From the NCBI RefSeq assembly GCF_020181595.1, contig NZ_CP084028.1, forward strand, positions 3,837,665 to 3,901,664: a stretch of DNA of 64,000 nucleotides, in the 5' to 3' direction. This stretch comes from [Mycobacterium] vasticus (GTDB lineage: Bacteria > Actinomycetota > Actinomycetes > Mycobacteriales > Mycobacteriaceae). The notes under the pieces were generated by a model, which saw only the letters and a list, made by a program, of their open reading frames with translations, had not been told where the DNA came from and ran no database searches. Below, one piece after another: positions 49,532 to 59,006 of this stretch (position 1 is the first letter of the stretch; each line of letters opens with the position of its first letter). The translations under genes were made by a program, and so were the position numbers.

Positions 49532-51946
49532 ATGTCGGAGCGTCCCCCGACCGGCCCTACTGTGTTCAAACTGGCCGGGTGTTGCCTGCTCGCCGCTGTG
49601 TTGCTCGCGGCACTTCTGTTCCCGATCGCCGGTGGCATCGGGCTGATCTCCAACCGCGCGTCCGACGTGGTGGCCAACGGTTCGGCCCAGCTGGTCAGCG
49701 GCGACGTGCCCGCGGTGACGACCATGGTCGACGCCAAGGGCAACACCATCGCGTGGCTGTACTCCCAGCGCCGGTTCGAGGTCCCCAGCGACAAGATCGC
49801 CGACACGATGAAGCTGGCGATCGTCTCCATCGAGGACAAGCGCTTCGCCGAACACAGCGGGGTGGACTGGAAGGGCACGCTGACCGGTCTGGCGGGCTAT
49901 GCCTCGGGCGACGTCGACACCCGTGGCGGGTCCACTCTCGAGCAGCAGTACATCAAGAATTATCAGCTTTTGGTGCTGGCCCAGACCGATGCCGAAAAGC
50001 GTGCGGCGATCGAGACCACCCCGGCGCGCAAGCTGCGTGAGATCCGAATGGCGCTCACCCTGGACCGCACCTTCACCAAGCCGCAGCTGCTGACCCGCTA
50101 TCTGAACCTGGTGTCGTTCGGCAACAACTCGTTCGGCATCCAGGACGCGGCACAGACGTACTTCGGTGTCGACGCCGTGAACCTGAACTGGCAGCAGTCC
50201 GCACTGCTGGCCGGAATGGTCCAGTCGACCAGCACGCTGAACCCGTATGACAATCCCGAAGGTGCACTGGCCCGGCGAAACCTTGTGCTGGACACCATGA
50301 TCGAGAACATTCCGAACGAAGCCGACGCGCTGCGGGCCGCCAAGGAGACGCCGCTGGGCATCCTGCCGCAACCCAACGAACTGCCGAGAGGCTGCATCGC
50401 CGCCGGCGACCGGGCGTTCTTCTGCGACTACGTGCAGGAGTACCTGACCCGGGCCGGCATCGGCAAGGAACAGGTGGCCCGCGGCGGCTACGTCATCCAC
50501 ACGACGCTGGACCCCGACGTGCAGGGCCCGATCAAGTCGGCGATCGACAACTTCGCCAACCCGAACGTCCAGGGCATCGCCAGCGTGATGAGCGTCATCA
50601 AGCCCGGCGCTGACGCGCACCCGGTGCTGGCGATGGCCAGCAATCGCACCTACGGCCTCAACGGTGAGATCGGCGAAACCATGCGGCCGCAACCGTTCTC
50701 ACTGGTCGGCGATGGCGCCGGGTCGATCTTCAAGACGTTCACGGTGGCCGCCGCCCTGGAGATGGGTATGGGCATCAGCGCCGAACTGGAGGTGCCGGGC
50801 CGCTTCCAGACCAAGGGCATGGGCAGCGGCGGCGCCAAGGGCTGCCCCAAGGAGACCTGGTGCGTTGTCAACGTCGCGCCCTACCGGCCCTCGATGAACG
50901 TCTCCACCGCACTGGCCACCTCGCCCAACACCGCGTTCGCCAAGCTGATCTCGCAGGTCGGGGTGAGCCGCACCGTCGACATGGCGATCAAGCTGGGTCT
51001 GCGTTCCTACGCCGAACCGGGCACGGCCCGTGACTACGACCCGGACAGCAACGAGAGCCTGGCCGACTTCGTCAAACGCCAGAATCTGGGTTCGTTCACC
51101 CTCGGCCCGATCGAGGTCAACGCTCTGGAGCTGTCCAACGTCGCCGCCACCCTGGCCTCCGGCGGCGTCTGGTGCCCGCCGAACCCGATCGACAAGGTCT
51201 TCGACCGCAACGGCAACGAGGTGCCCGTCGCGGTCGAGGCGTGTGACCGGGTGGTTCCCGAAGGCCTGGCGAACACGTTGGCCAACGCGCTGAGCAAGGA
51301 CATCCAGGGCGGCGGCACCGCGGCGCCCGCGGCGGGTTCGGTGGGCTGGGACCTGCCGATGTCCGGCAAGACCGGCACCACCGAGGCGCACCGGTCCTCG
51401 GGCTTCATGGGTTTCACCAACCGCTACGCGGCGGCCAACTACATCTTCGACGACTCCAGCTCACCGTCGGACCTGTGTTCGTTCCCGCTGCGGCACTGCG
51501 GCGACGGCGATCTGTACGGCGGCAACGAGCCGGCCCGGACCTGGTTCGCGGCAATGAAGCCGATCGCCACCGAGTTCGGTGACGTGATCATGCCCCCGAC
51601 CGACCCGCGCTACGTCGACGGCGGACCCAACTCGCGGGTGCCACCGGTGGCGGGCATGGACGTCGACGCGGCCCGCACGCGGCTCAAGGAGAGCGGATTC
51701 CAGGTCGCCGAGCAGCCGAACTGGGTCAACAGCAGTGCGCGTTCGGGGGCGGTGGTGGGCACCTCGCCGAGTGGGCAGACCATTCCCGGCTCGATCATCA
51801 CCATCGACGTCAGCAACGGAATCCCGCCACCACCGCCGCCGCCGCCGGAGGGCGTGCCGCCGGTGGTGGGTTCGACGGTGGTGGAGATCCCGGGGCTTCC
51901 GCCGATCACCATTCCGCTGCTACCGCCGCCGGCCCCGCCGCCGTAA
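49532..51946 (+). CDS. ponA2: Bifunctional class A penicillin-binding protein PonA2
   Basis: Cell-wall synthase of 804 residues. One N-terminal membrane helix (about 12-35) is followed by a glycosyltransferase domain (SIEDKRFAEHSGVDWKGTL; GGSTLEQQYIKNY). The transpeptidase domain has SIFK, SPN and SGKTGTTEAH. A single PASTA domain (VPPVAGMDVDAARTRLKESG) precedes a Pro-rich tail. That layout is PonA2 (Rv3682) rather than PonA1. The start is ATG 49532; a GTG three codons upstream is less likely. Confidence 0.95.
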   Translation: MSERPPTGPTVFKLAGCCLLAAVLLAALLFPIAGGIGLISNRASDVVANGSAQLVSGDVPAVTTMVDAKGNTIAWLYSQRRFEVPSDKIADTMKLAIVSIEDKRFAEHSGVDWKGTLTGLAGYASGDVDTRGGSTLEQQYIKNYQLLVLAQTDAEKRAAIETTPARKLREIRMALTLDRTFTKPQLLTRYLNLVSFGNNSFGIQDAAQTYFGVDAVNLNWQQSALLAGMVQSTSTLNPYDNPEGALARRNLVLDTMIENIPNEADALRAAKETPLGILPQPNELPRGCIAAGDRAFFCDYVQEYLTRAGIGKEQVARGGYVIHTTLDPDVQGPIKSAIDNFANPNVQGIASVMSVIKPGADAHPVLAMASNRTYGLNGEIGETMRPQPFSLVGDGAGSIFKTFTVAAALEMGMGISAELEVPGRFQTKGMGSGGAKGCPKETWCVVNVAPYRPSMNVSTALATSPNTAFAKLISQVGVSRTVDMAIKLGLRSYAEPGTARDYDPDSNESLADFVKRQNLGSFTLGPIEVNALELSNVAATLASGGVWCPPNPIDKVFDRNGNEVPVAVEACDRVVPEGLANTLANALSKDIQGGGTAAPAAGSVGWDLPMSGKTGTTEAHRSSGFMGFTNRYAAANYIFDDSSSPSDLCSFPLRHCGDGDLYGGNEPARTWFAAMKPIATEFGDVIMPPTDPRYVDGGPNSRVPPVAGMDVDAARTRLKESGFQVAEQPNWVNSSARSGAVVGTSPSGQTIPGSIITIDVSNGIPPPPPPPPEGVPPVVGSTVVEIPGLPPITIPLLPPPAPPP

Positions 51947-52039
51947 CGGGTTCATGCGCCGGTTCCAGCTTCGCCTCTCCTTCGTCGAGCCTCGCTGAAC
52001 CGTCGGGCAGCGGCCTGCGGGCACAGTACTCTGAACCCT

Positions 52040-53005
52040 ATGGCTGCATCACCTGCCCTCACCCGGTCCGTCATCGCCGCTTCGGCGGCACTAGGTCCGG
52101 CCGCACTGGCCATCGGCTACGGCGCGATCATCGAGCGCAACGCCTTCGTGGTCCGCGAGGCGACCATGCCGGTGCTGGATCCGGGCTCGTCGCCGCTGCG
52201 GGTGCTGCACATCAGCGACATCCACATGCGTCCCGGGCAGCGCCGCAAACAGGCCTGGCTGCGGGATCTGGTCCGCCTGGAGCCGGACCTGGTGGTCAAC
52301 ACCGGCGACAACCTGGCGCACCCCAAGGCCGTCCCGGCGGTGGTGCAGGCGCTCGGCGACCTGTTGTCGGTGCCGGGCGTCTTCGTCTTCGGCAGCAACG
52401 ACTACTTCGGGCCGCGGCTGAAGAACCCGGCCAAGTACCTGACCAAGCCGACGCATCGGGTCTATGGCACCGCGCTGCCGTGGCAGGACCTGCGGGCGGC
52501 GTTCACCGAGCGGGGCTGGCTGGATCTGACCCACACCCGGCGCGAGTTCGAGGTGGCCGGTCAGCGCATCGCCGCAGCCGGCGTCGATGACCCGCACATC
52601 GAGCGGGACCGCTACGACACCATCGCCGGGCCGGCCGACGCAGGCGCCAATCTGCGGCTGGGGCTGACCCACTCCCCGGAACCGCGGGTGCTGGACCGCT
52701 TCGCGGGCGACGGCTACCAGCTGGTGATGGCCGGCCACACCCACGGCGGGCAGCTGTGTGTGCCGGGCTACGGCGCGCTGGTCACCAACTGCGGCCTGGA
52801 TCGCTCTCGGGTCAAGGGGCCGTCGCAGTGGGGTTCCCACATGCGCCTGCACGTCTCGGCCGGGATCGGGACCTCACCTTTTGCGCCGGTGCGATTCGCC
52901 TGCCGCCCGGAGGCCACCCTGCTCACGTTGGTTGCGGCGCCCACCGGCGGCGACGACGCCCGGCTCAGCCGCGACTGGACGCAGCCGTCGGTGTCGGCCA
53001 GCTGA
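52040..53005 (+). CDS. Calcineurin-like metallophosphoesterase, Rv3683-like
   Basis: Protein of 321 residues. An N-terminal hydrophobic segment is followed by the metal ligands HISDIHM, VVNTGDNL, VFGSNDYF and MAGHTHGGQL. GSNDY replaces the more usual GNHE motif. The family includes UDP-diacylglucosamine or general phosphodiesterases, and the substrate is unknown. The start is ATG 52040. It lies downstream of ponA2 on the same strand. A 45-residue microprotein gene converges on it 1 nt after its stop. Confidence 0.88.
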   Translation: MAASPALTRSVIAASAALGPAALAIGYGAIIERNAFVVREATMPVLDPGSSPLRVLHISDIHMRPGQRRKQAWLRDLVRLEPDLVVNTGDNLAHPKAVPAVVQALGDLLSVPGVFVFGSNDYFGPRLKNPAKYLTKPTHRVYGTALPWQDLRAAFTERGWLDLTHTRREFEVAGQRIAAAGVDDPHIERDRYDTIAGPADAGANLRLGLTHSPEPRVLDRFAGDGYQLVMAGHTHGGQLCVPGYGALVTNCGLDRSRVKGPSQWGSHMRLHVSAGIGTSPFAPVRFACRPEATLLTLVAAPTGGDDARLSRDWTQPSVSAS

Positions 53006-53006
53006 T

Positions 53007-53144
53007 CTAAGACTTGCGTGCGCCGGACTCGGCCATGGCCGGGTTGGCGCGGTCCTGCTCAGCGGTATCAGGATTGGTCGCCACCAGCCACAGCGCGGCC
53101 AGAGTGAAGAACCCGGCATACACCGCGCCACCCAACAGCGTCAT
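53007..53144 (-). CDS. Membrane microprotein of 45 residues
   Basis: ATG 53144 begins TLLGGAVYAGFFTLAALWLV, one transmembrane helix, followed by a charged tail (ATNPDTAEQDRANPAMAE). The stop is TAG at 53007-53009. A ribosome site (GAGGGAG) lies about 9 nt upstream of the ATG. It converges on the phosphoesterase gene. Function is unknown; Arg/Lys near the end suggests a cytoplasmic tail. Confidence 0.7.
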   Translation of the reverse strand: MTLLGGAVYAGFFTLAALWLVATNPDTAEQDRANPAMAESGARKS

Positions 53145-53329
53145 GATCTGACTCCCTCGTACTACAGTTGTTAGCCAGTCTGCCTAATCCCGGCTGCGTT
53201 TGCACCTCCCCACGCCCAAATGTGGGGCGTCTCATGCCTTCGCGGCCTTAGTGACCCGCACCGCGGCCGGTGTGGACTGGGCGTTTGGTGACCGACGGCA
53301 CCGGTGCGATACGCTGTCGTGGCTTCACA

Positions 53330-53403
53330 CGGGGTGTGGCGCAGCTTGGTAGCGTGCTTCGTTCGGGACGAAGAGGTCGTGGGTTCGAATCCCGCCACCC
53401 CGA
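53330..53403 (+). tRNA. tRNA-Pro (anticodon CGG)
   Basis: Cloverleaf with acceptor CGGGGTG/CACCCCG, anticodon stem CTTCG/CGAAG around TTCGGGA (anticodon CGG), and T arm GGGTTCGAATCCC. CCA is not encoded. The neighbouring integrase gene suggests that the 3' half of this tRNA is the attachment site of the integrated element. Confidence 0.95.
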
Positions 53404-53422
53404 CTCGTGTGATCGCAGATAG

Positions 53423-53458
53423 AAGGCCCTGATCCGGTTTCCGGAGCGGGGCCTTCTT
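53423..53458 (+). terminator. Terminator between tRNA-Pro and the integrase gene
   Basis: AAGGCCC (53423-53429) and GGGCCTT (53449-53455) form a hairpin with an inner CCGG/CCGG stem, followed by CTTCTTA. It can end the tRNA transcript and, in the opposite sense, the integrase transcript. Confidence 0.65.
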
Positions 53459-54626
53459 ACTTCCCAGTCCGCAGCTGGTCCGCAGTGGATTCCAAAGACC
53501 GCATCCGCGCCGCATCTAGTGCAACCGAAACCAGCTCCAAATCGTCCGGGAACAAGTCGGCATAGGTGTCCAGGGTCAGGACAGCGGACGCGTGCCCGAG
53601 CATCGTCTGGACGGCCTTGACGTTGGCCCCCGCGCTGATCGACAGCGACGCCGCCGTGTGGCGAAGGTCGTGCGGTGTCACGGTGGGGTACGCCGGGTCT
53701 GCTGCCTGGAGACGTTGGACGGCCACGTTGAAGACCCGCGGCCGCCACGTCGACACTCGCAGCAGTGCTCCTCCTGGCGATGTGAACACCAAGTCCTCAC
53801 GCCGCTTACCCATCATGAGTACGGCCAGCGGCTCGGCCAGGAACGCCGGGAACGGCACCGAGCGACGTTCGTGGGATTTCGGCGACGACCACACCACACG
53901 TCCCTTCACCTCGGCGACCGCCTCACGGATATTCACCCTGCGACGCAGCATGTCGAATGACTCCACCCGCAGCGCTGCCATCTCGCCCCAGCGCAGCCCG
54001 GTGTAGGCCAGAAATCGAACAACGATGGCGTACTCGCCGACCTCGCGGGCCAGAAGTTCCACCTGCCGGTGCGTCAGGTAGCCCCGTGCTCGGTGCTGTC
54101 GTCGCGGCGACTTCACTCCCATACACGGATTGCGGGGGATCCGTCGATCGTCGACGGCCATCTCCAGAATCTGTCTCAGGACGCTAAGCGCATTCTCGAT
54201 GGTGGCCGGTTTGGCTCCACCCGCCGCCAATTGCTGCACCCACGCCCTGATATCCGACGATTGCACGTCGGCTACTGCGACCGCGGCCCACCGGCCTTCG
54301 ACGTAGCCCGACCATGCGAACGCGCGTGTCGCAACCGTCGTCTCCTTCAAATGGCCCTGGGTACCAAGCCACTTGGCGTGCAATTCACGGACGGTAATGC
54401 GCCCGGCTTTTGGCGCGACATAGGTTCCTATCGTCTGCGCGGCTGTGATCTCGTTGAGAAAGGCCTGAGCGTCCACCTTGCGGTCGAACGAACGGGTGTT
54501 CTCACCGCCTTGATCATCGACATACCGGGCCAACCATCGGCGCCCTTTGCCATTGCGCGCGGCAGGGGTCCCGTCCGATCGACGCCACCTGTCCTCGACG
54601 CCGGCGCGGCGGTTTCGTCGCTGCAT
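53457..54626 (-). CDS. Tyrosine-family site-specific integrase
   Basis: Phage-type integrase of 389 residues. An N-terminal arm-binding region (GRRWLARYVDDQGGENTRSF) and a SAM-like core-binding domain precede the catalytic domain. Catalytic residues are Arg in YTGLRWGEMAAL, Lys in SSPKSHERR, His-x-x-Arg in TPHDLRHTAASL, His in MLGHASAV, and the nucleophile Tyr in LDTYADLF. The start is ATG 54626 with a strong GGAGGTGG site. The gene ends close to tRNA-Pro, as expected for an element integrated there. Confidence 0.92.
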   Translation of the reverse strand: MQRRNRRAGVEDRWRRSDGTPAARNGKGRRWLARYVDDQGGENTRSFDRKVDAQAFLNEITAAQTIGTYVAPKAGRITVRELHAKWLGTQGHLKETTVATRAFAWSGYVEGRWAAVAVADVQSSDIRAWVQQLAAGGAKPATIENALSVLRQILEMAVDDRRIPRNPCMGVKSPRRQHRARGYLTHRQVELLAREVGEYAIVVRFLAYTGLRWGEMAALRVESFDMLRRRVNIREAVAEVKGRVVWSSPKSHERRSVPFPAFLAEPLAVLMMGKRREDLVFTSPGGALLRVSTWRPRVFNVAVQRLQAADPAYPTVTPHDLRHTAASLSISAGANVKAVQTMLGHASAVLTLDTYADLFPDDLELVSVALDAARMRSLESTADQLRTGK

Positions 54627-54794
54627 GTGAGCCACCTCCGTTGGGTGCCAGATTCCCACCGACCACCGACAGCCGACGAAATCGTTCGACTGGAGCCAAT
54701 TTATAGGCGAAGTTGAGGGTACTGGTGGACAAATGCAGGGCGCCACCACCACCGTTGGATTCGTTGACAGAACCCACTATTGAGGAGCAGCTAC

Positions 54795-54992
54795 ATGGAT
54801 CTACTGAGTGCCAAACAGGTTTCAGACATCATCGGCGTTCCCGTTGGAACTCTCCGCTACTGGCGCCACTGCGACATCGGACCGGCCAGTTTCACCTTGG
54901 GCCGCCGAGTCGTCTACCGGCGCGACGAAGTGCTGCGATGGATCTCGGAGCAAGAAAGCGCAACCCGGCGCGGAGGCGGAGACGCCGCGTGA
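54795..54992 (+). CDS. Excisionase/AlpA-like helix-turn-helix protein
   Basis: Small DNA-binding protein of 65 residues. LLSAKQVSDIIGVPVGTLRY is the helix-turn-helix and VVYRRDEVLRWI the following wing, typical of MerR-like excisionases. The ATG at 54795 follows GAGGAG. It is transcribed away from the integrase across a 168-bp gap that should contain both promoters. It probably directs excision of the element. Confidence 0.85.
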   Translation: MDLLSAKQVSDIIGVPVGTLRYWRHCDIGPASFTLGRRVVYRRDEVLRWISEQESATRRGGGDAA

Positions 54993-55005
54993 ACCGCACC
55001 CACGA

Positions 55006-55038
55006 AAAAGACCCCGGGGCCTAGCCGAGGTCTTTGTT
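55006..55038 (+). terminator. Terminator after the excisionase-like gene
   Basis: AAAGACC (55007-55013) pairs with GGTCTTT (55029-55035) around a GC-rich loop, with A residues before and T residues after the stem. Confidence 0.65.
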
Positions 55039-55125
55039 CGAACCACCTGATCATCCGACACGGAAGTTCCACATGAGAATAGCTCGTCAACGCAGCCTGC
55101 ATAAGCACCGTATGCAGGAAATCCT

Positions 55126-56709
55126 ATGAGCGACAACACCGAGACGGACAAGAAGTCGGTAGCCGCACGCTTGGTCAGCATGGCACAGGAACGCTACCTG
55201 CTCGGGCTCTCAGAAGAGGGCGAGCCGTTCGGCGCTGACCGCGACCGCCCGCACTTGGTGATGCTGCTCCGCGCCGGCAAGGCCGGTCTACGCGCCGACC
55301 TCGCCGCACGGTACTTCGCCGAAACCGGCGCGGTCGCCGGCGGCCAGGCGCTGACTGACGCCACCCTGATCCTCGAAGGTTTGGCTGCCACGAAGCCGCC
55401 CGAACGCCTCAACCTCCGCGTCGCTGACGATGACGGCACCATTTACATCGACACCGGACGGCCCGATGGCCAGACGATTCGTATCCGACAGGGCCGGTGG
55501 ACGCTCACCGAACGGGCACCTGTGCGCTTTCTGCGTACCAAGTTGACCGGGGCGATGCCGCTGCCGGCTCAGGGCGGGAATGTCGAGAAGCTCTGGGATT
55601 TCGTCAACGTCGACTTTGAAGACCGACCGGTCCTCCTTGCTGCCCTCGTTGCCGCTCTTGTCCAGACGGACGTCCCCCACCCGATCTTGGCGCTGTTCGC
55701 CGAGCAGGGCAGCGCCAAGAGCACAACCACGCGCATGCTGGTCGATCTCATCGACCCGTCACCGGTCCCCCTGCGGCAGGCACCGCGTGACTCCGACTCG
55801 TGGGTCACTGCAGCCTCCGGTTCGTGGGTCGTTGCCTTGGACAACCTGTCGACTATTTCGCCGTGGTTGTCGGATTCTCTGTGCCGCGCCGCCACCGGCG
55901 ACGGCAACGTCAAACGGGCGTTGTACACAGACTCCGATCTCGCAGTCATCAAATTTCGGCGGTGCGTCATCATCAACGGCATCGACGTCGGAGCAGTGCG
56001 GCCCGACCTCGCGGAGCGACTGGCGACTGTCGACCTGCGACGCATTGATCGCCACATGCGACAACCGGAAGCCACGATGCGACAACAGTGGCGCACGGCT
56101 CTACCAGGGATTTTGGGCGGGCTTCTCGATCTGGCCGCCGTCGTCCATCAACGGCTGGAAACCATTTCGGTCGACGTGTCGCCACGGATGGCGGACTTCA
56201 GTCGCACGCTGGCGGCCGTTGACGAGATTCTGTCGACCCATGGCTTCCGGCGTTACCTGTCACGCGCCAATCAACTCTCCGAAGACAGCCTGTCCGCCGA
56301 CCCGTTCATCGAACAGCTACGGCTGCACATCCGGGAACCGCTCGTCGCAAAGTCCGGAGGCGACCTGCTGGCGACAGTCACGCCAACCGGCGACACCTGG
56401 CGCAGGCCGAAGGAGTGGCCCCGGAACGGGCGGGATGTCACGGCCGTCCTACGACGGCACGCACCCGCGCTACGGAGTCTGGGTTGGGCGATCGAAGACG
56501 ATGGCGCTCGAAATCATCGGAATGTCCTGTTGTGGACCGTCTACCCGCCCTACAAAGATGTGTCGGCCAAACAACACTCGCAATCCTCGCGTCCCTCGCG
56601 CATTTCGGCTCCGCGGGAGCAGTCGTCCTCTGTTCAAGAGCTGCCCGCGCACCGCCAGACTGTCCCGAAGGGTCATTCAGCCGACGATCTAGACGTCGAG
56701 GCGTCGTGA
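55126..56709 (+). CDS. Phage-type ATP-binding protein (replication/primase-helicase-like)
   Basis: Protein of 527 residues. A P-loop-like EQGSAKSTTTRMLVDLI near 190 and a Walker B-like WVVALDNLST near 230 suggest an ATPase of the type found behind primase domains in phage satellites and actinobacterial integrative elements. FRRCVIINGIDVG and LAERLATVDL could be sensor regions. The first 150 residues have no clear motif. The C-terminal 60 residues are Ser/Gln-rich and disordered. The start is ATG 55126. It is followed after 59 bp by an IS21-family element, so any downstream partner is now separated. Confidence 0.72.
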   Translation: MSDNTETDKKSVAARLVSMAQERYLLGLSEEGEPFGADRDRPHLVMLLRAGKAGLRADLAARYFAETGAVAGGQALTDATLILEGLAATKPPERLNLRVADDDGTIYIDTGRPDGQTIRIRQGRWTLTERAPVRFLRTKLTGAMPLPAQGGNVEKLWDFVNVDFEDRPVLLAALVAALVQTDVPHPILALFAEQGSAKSTTTRMLVDLIDPSPVPLRQAPRDSDSWVTAASGSWVVALDNLSTISPWLSDSLCRAATGDGNVKRALYTDSDLAVIKFRRCVIINGIDVGAVRPDLAERLATVDLRRIDRHMRQPEATMRQQWRTALPGILGGLLDLAAVVHQRLETISVDVSPRMADFSRTLAAVDEILSTHGFRRYLSRANQLSEDSLSADPFIEQLRLHIREPLVAKSGGDLLATVTPTGDTWRRPKEWPRNGRDVTAVLRRHAPALRSLGWAIEDDGARNHRNVLLWTVYPPYKDVSAKQHSQSSRPSRISAPREQSSSVQELPAHRQTVPKGHSADDLDVEAS

Positions 56710-56857
56710 CCGCGCTTGTCGGGCTAGCGGCGTCGGCACCATCGGGCAGAATCTGTGTCGACGGCACGTGAAAACTGACCCCGGTGCGGCAACTGAATTT
56801 TGACCCCCTGACCCGGTGTCCTGGCTCTAGTCGAGCCAGGAAGGGATCACAAAGGGG

Positions 56858-58099
56858 ATGCTGTCAGTGGAAGATTGGGCAGAGATTCGTCGATTGCACC
56901 GGGCTGAGCAGATGCCGATCAAGGTCATCGCCCGGGTGATGAAGGTCAGCAAGAACACGGTGAAGTCGGCGTTGGCCGCCGACGAGCCGCGCAAGTATCA
57001 ACGGGCGCCGCGGGGTTCGATTGTTGATGAGGTCGAGCCGCGGATCCGCGAGCTGCTGGCGGTGTATCCGAGGATGCCGGCGACGGTGATCGCTGAGCGG
57101 ATCGGCTGGACCCGCTCGATCCGGGTGCTCTCAGGGCGGGTGGCTGAATTGCGGCCGGTGTATCTGCCAGCGGATCCGGCCTCGCGCACCGCCTATGTGG
57201 CCGGGGAGATCGCCCAGTGCGATCTGTGGTTCCCGCCGATCGAGTTGCCGGTGGGGTTCGGTCAGTTGCGCAGACCCAAGCAGCTGCCGGTGTTGACCAT
57301 GATCTGTGGCTATTCGCGCTGGCTGATGGCGGTGCTGATCCCGACGCGGCACGCGCAGGACCTGTTCGCTGGGTGGTGGCAGTTGATCGCCGGGCTGGGC
57401 GCGGTGCCCCGGACGCTGGTCTGGGACGGCGAAGGCGCGATCGGGCGCTGGCGCGCCGGTCGGGCGGAGCTGACCGGCGAATGCCAGGCGTTTCGCGGGG
57501 TGTTGGCGGTCAAGGTGATCATCTGCCGGCCCGCAGACCCCGAAGCCAAGGGCCTCATCGAGCGCTTCCACGACTACCTGGAACGCTCGTTTCTGCCCGG
57601 CCGCACTTTCACCGGCCCGGCCGATTTCAACGCCCAGCTGACCGACTGGCTGGCTGTGGCCAACACCCGGCACCGCCGAGCGCTGGGGTGCGCGGCCACC
57701 GATCGCATCGAGGCCGACCGGGCGGCGATGCTCGCGCTGCCGCCGGTGGGCCCGGCCACCGGCTGGTGTTCATCGCTGCGGCTGCCGCGTGATCACTACG
57801 TGCGCCTCGATGGCAACGACTACTCGGTGCATCCGGGCGCGGTCGGGCGCCGGGTGCTGGTGCGTGCCGACCTTGAACGGGTACGGGCGTTTTGCGATGG
57901 GCAGCTCGTTGCTGATCACGAACGCATCTGGGCCAAGCATCAAACCCTGTCCGACCCTGTTCACGTCGAGGCGGCGAAGGTGTTGCGCCGCAAGCATCTC
58001 AACGCAGCACGGCCCATGCGGGAGCCAGAAGTGGCAGCCCGCGACTTGACCGACTACGACAAGGTGTTCGGGATCGATTTCGATGGTGGGGTGGCCTGA
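56858..58099 (+). CDS. istA: IS21-family transposase IstA
   Basis: DDE transposase of 413 residues. An N-terminal helix-turn-helix (MPIKVIARVMKVSKNTVKSA) precedes the catalytic core. Likely acidic residues lie in AQCDLWFPP, LVWDGEGAI and KGLIERFHDYLE. The start is ATG 56858 (LSVEDWAEI). The stop codon shares one base with the istB ATG. Confidence 0.92.
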   Translation: MLSVEDWAEIRRLHRAEQMPIKVIARVMKVSKNTVKSALAADEPRKYQRAPRGSIVDEVEPRIRELLAVYPRMPATVIAERIGWTRSIRVLSGRVAELRPVYLPADPASRTAYVAGEIAQCDLWFPPIELPVGFGQLRRPKQLPVLTMICGYSRWLMAVLIPTRHAQDLFAGWWQLIAGLGAVPRTLVWDGEGAIGRWRAGRAELTGECQAFRGVLAVKVIICRPADPEAKGLIERFHDYLERSFLPGRTFTGPADFNAQLTDWLAVANTRHRRALGCAATDRIEADRAAMLALPPVGPATGWCSSLRLPRDHYVRLDGNDYSVHPGAVGRRVLVRADLERVRAFCDGQLVADHERIWAKHQTLSDPVHVEAAKVLRRKHLNAARPMREPEVAARDLTDYDKVFGIDFDGGVA

Positions 58100-58899
58100 T
58101 GGCCACTGCCAAGACCGCCACCGGCCACCGGGATGTGACCAGCGAGGTCGCCTACCTGACCCGCGCACTCAAGGCGCCCACGCTGCGCGAATCGGTCAGC
58201 CGCCTAGCCGAGCGGGCCCGAGCCGAGAACTGGAGCCACGAGGAATACCTGGTGGCCTGCCTGCAGCGCGAAGTATCGGCCCGCGAATCCCATGGCGGCG
58301 AGGGCCGCATCCGCGCCGCACGTTTCCCGGCCCGTAAATCATTGGAGGAGTTCGACTTCGACCACGCTCGCGGACTCAAACGCGACACCATCGCCCATCT
58401 TGGCACCCTGGATTTCGTCGCCGCCAAAGACAACGTCGTGTTCCTAGGCCCGCCCGGCACCGGCAAGACACACCTGGCCATCGGACTAGCGATACGGGCC
58501 TGCCAGGCCGGCCACCGAGTGCTGTTTGCCACCGCCGCCGAATGGGTCGCCCGACTGGCCGAGGCACATCACGCCGGACGCATCCAGCACGAACTGACCC
58601 GACTGGGTCGCTACCCACTGCTGGTCATCGACGAGGTCGGCTACATCCCGTTCGAACCCGAGGCCGCCAACCTGTTCTTCCAACTGGTATCAGCCCGCTA
58701 CGAACGCGCCAGCCTCATCGTCACCAGCAACAAAGCCTTCGGGCGCTGGGGCGAAGTCTTCGGCGACGACATCGTGGCCGCAGCCATGATCGACCGCCTC
58801 GTCCACCACGCCGACGTCATCACCTTGAAAGGAGACAGCTACCGACTCAAAGACCGCGACCTGGGCCGCACACCTGCGACCACGACCACCGAGGACTAA
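58099..58899 (+). CDS. istB: IS21-family helper ATPase IstB
   Basis: AAA+ ATPase of 266 residues that assists IstA in target selection. Walker A is FLGPPGTGKTHLAIGLA and Walker B is LLVIDEVGYIPF, with sensor 1 in LIVTSNKAFGRWGE. The start ATG 58099 is coupled to istA. Confidence 0.93.
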   Translation: MATAKTATGHRDVTSEVAYLTRALKAPTLRESVSRLAERARAENWSHEEYLVACLQREVSARESHGGEGRIRAARFPARKSLEEFDFDHARGLKRDTIAHLGTLDFVAAKDNVVFLGPPGTGKTHLAIGLAIRACQAGHRVLFATAAEWVARLAEAHHAGRIQHELTRLGRYPLLVIDEVGYIPFEPEAANLFFQLVSARYERASLIVTSNKAFGRWGEVFGDDIVAAAMIDRLVHHADVITLKGDSYRLKDRDLGRTPATTTTED

Positions 58900-59006
58900 T
58901 CACCAAACCGGCCCAAGGGGGTCAACTTTCGCCTGCCGCCAGGGGGTCAGATTTCACCCGCCGTTGACAATCTGGACCAGGTCCCTCAACGGGAGGAGTG
59001 GTCTTC

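Larger units (their letters stand above)
56769..58957 (+). mobile_element. IS21-family insertion sequence
   Basis: Element of 2,189 bp with istA and istB. The ends are imperfect inverted repeats: left GTGAAAACTGACCCC (56769-), right (read inward) GTGAAATCTGACCCCC. Each end also carries a second internal repeat (TTTTGACCCCCTGACC left, AGTTGACCCCCTTGG right), the multiple terminal-repeat layout of IS21 elements. No target duplication is evident in the flanks. Confidence 0.87.

Noticed and set aside
51826..51945. CCGCCG-type tandem repeat at the end of ponA2
   Set aside because: It encodes the Pro-rich tail normally found on PonA2 and is not a separate repeat element.
58998..59006. GTG 58998 as start of the phage-element protein
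   Set aside because: The Shine-Dalgarno sequence abuts this codon; GTG 59007 has normal spacing.
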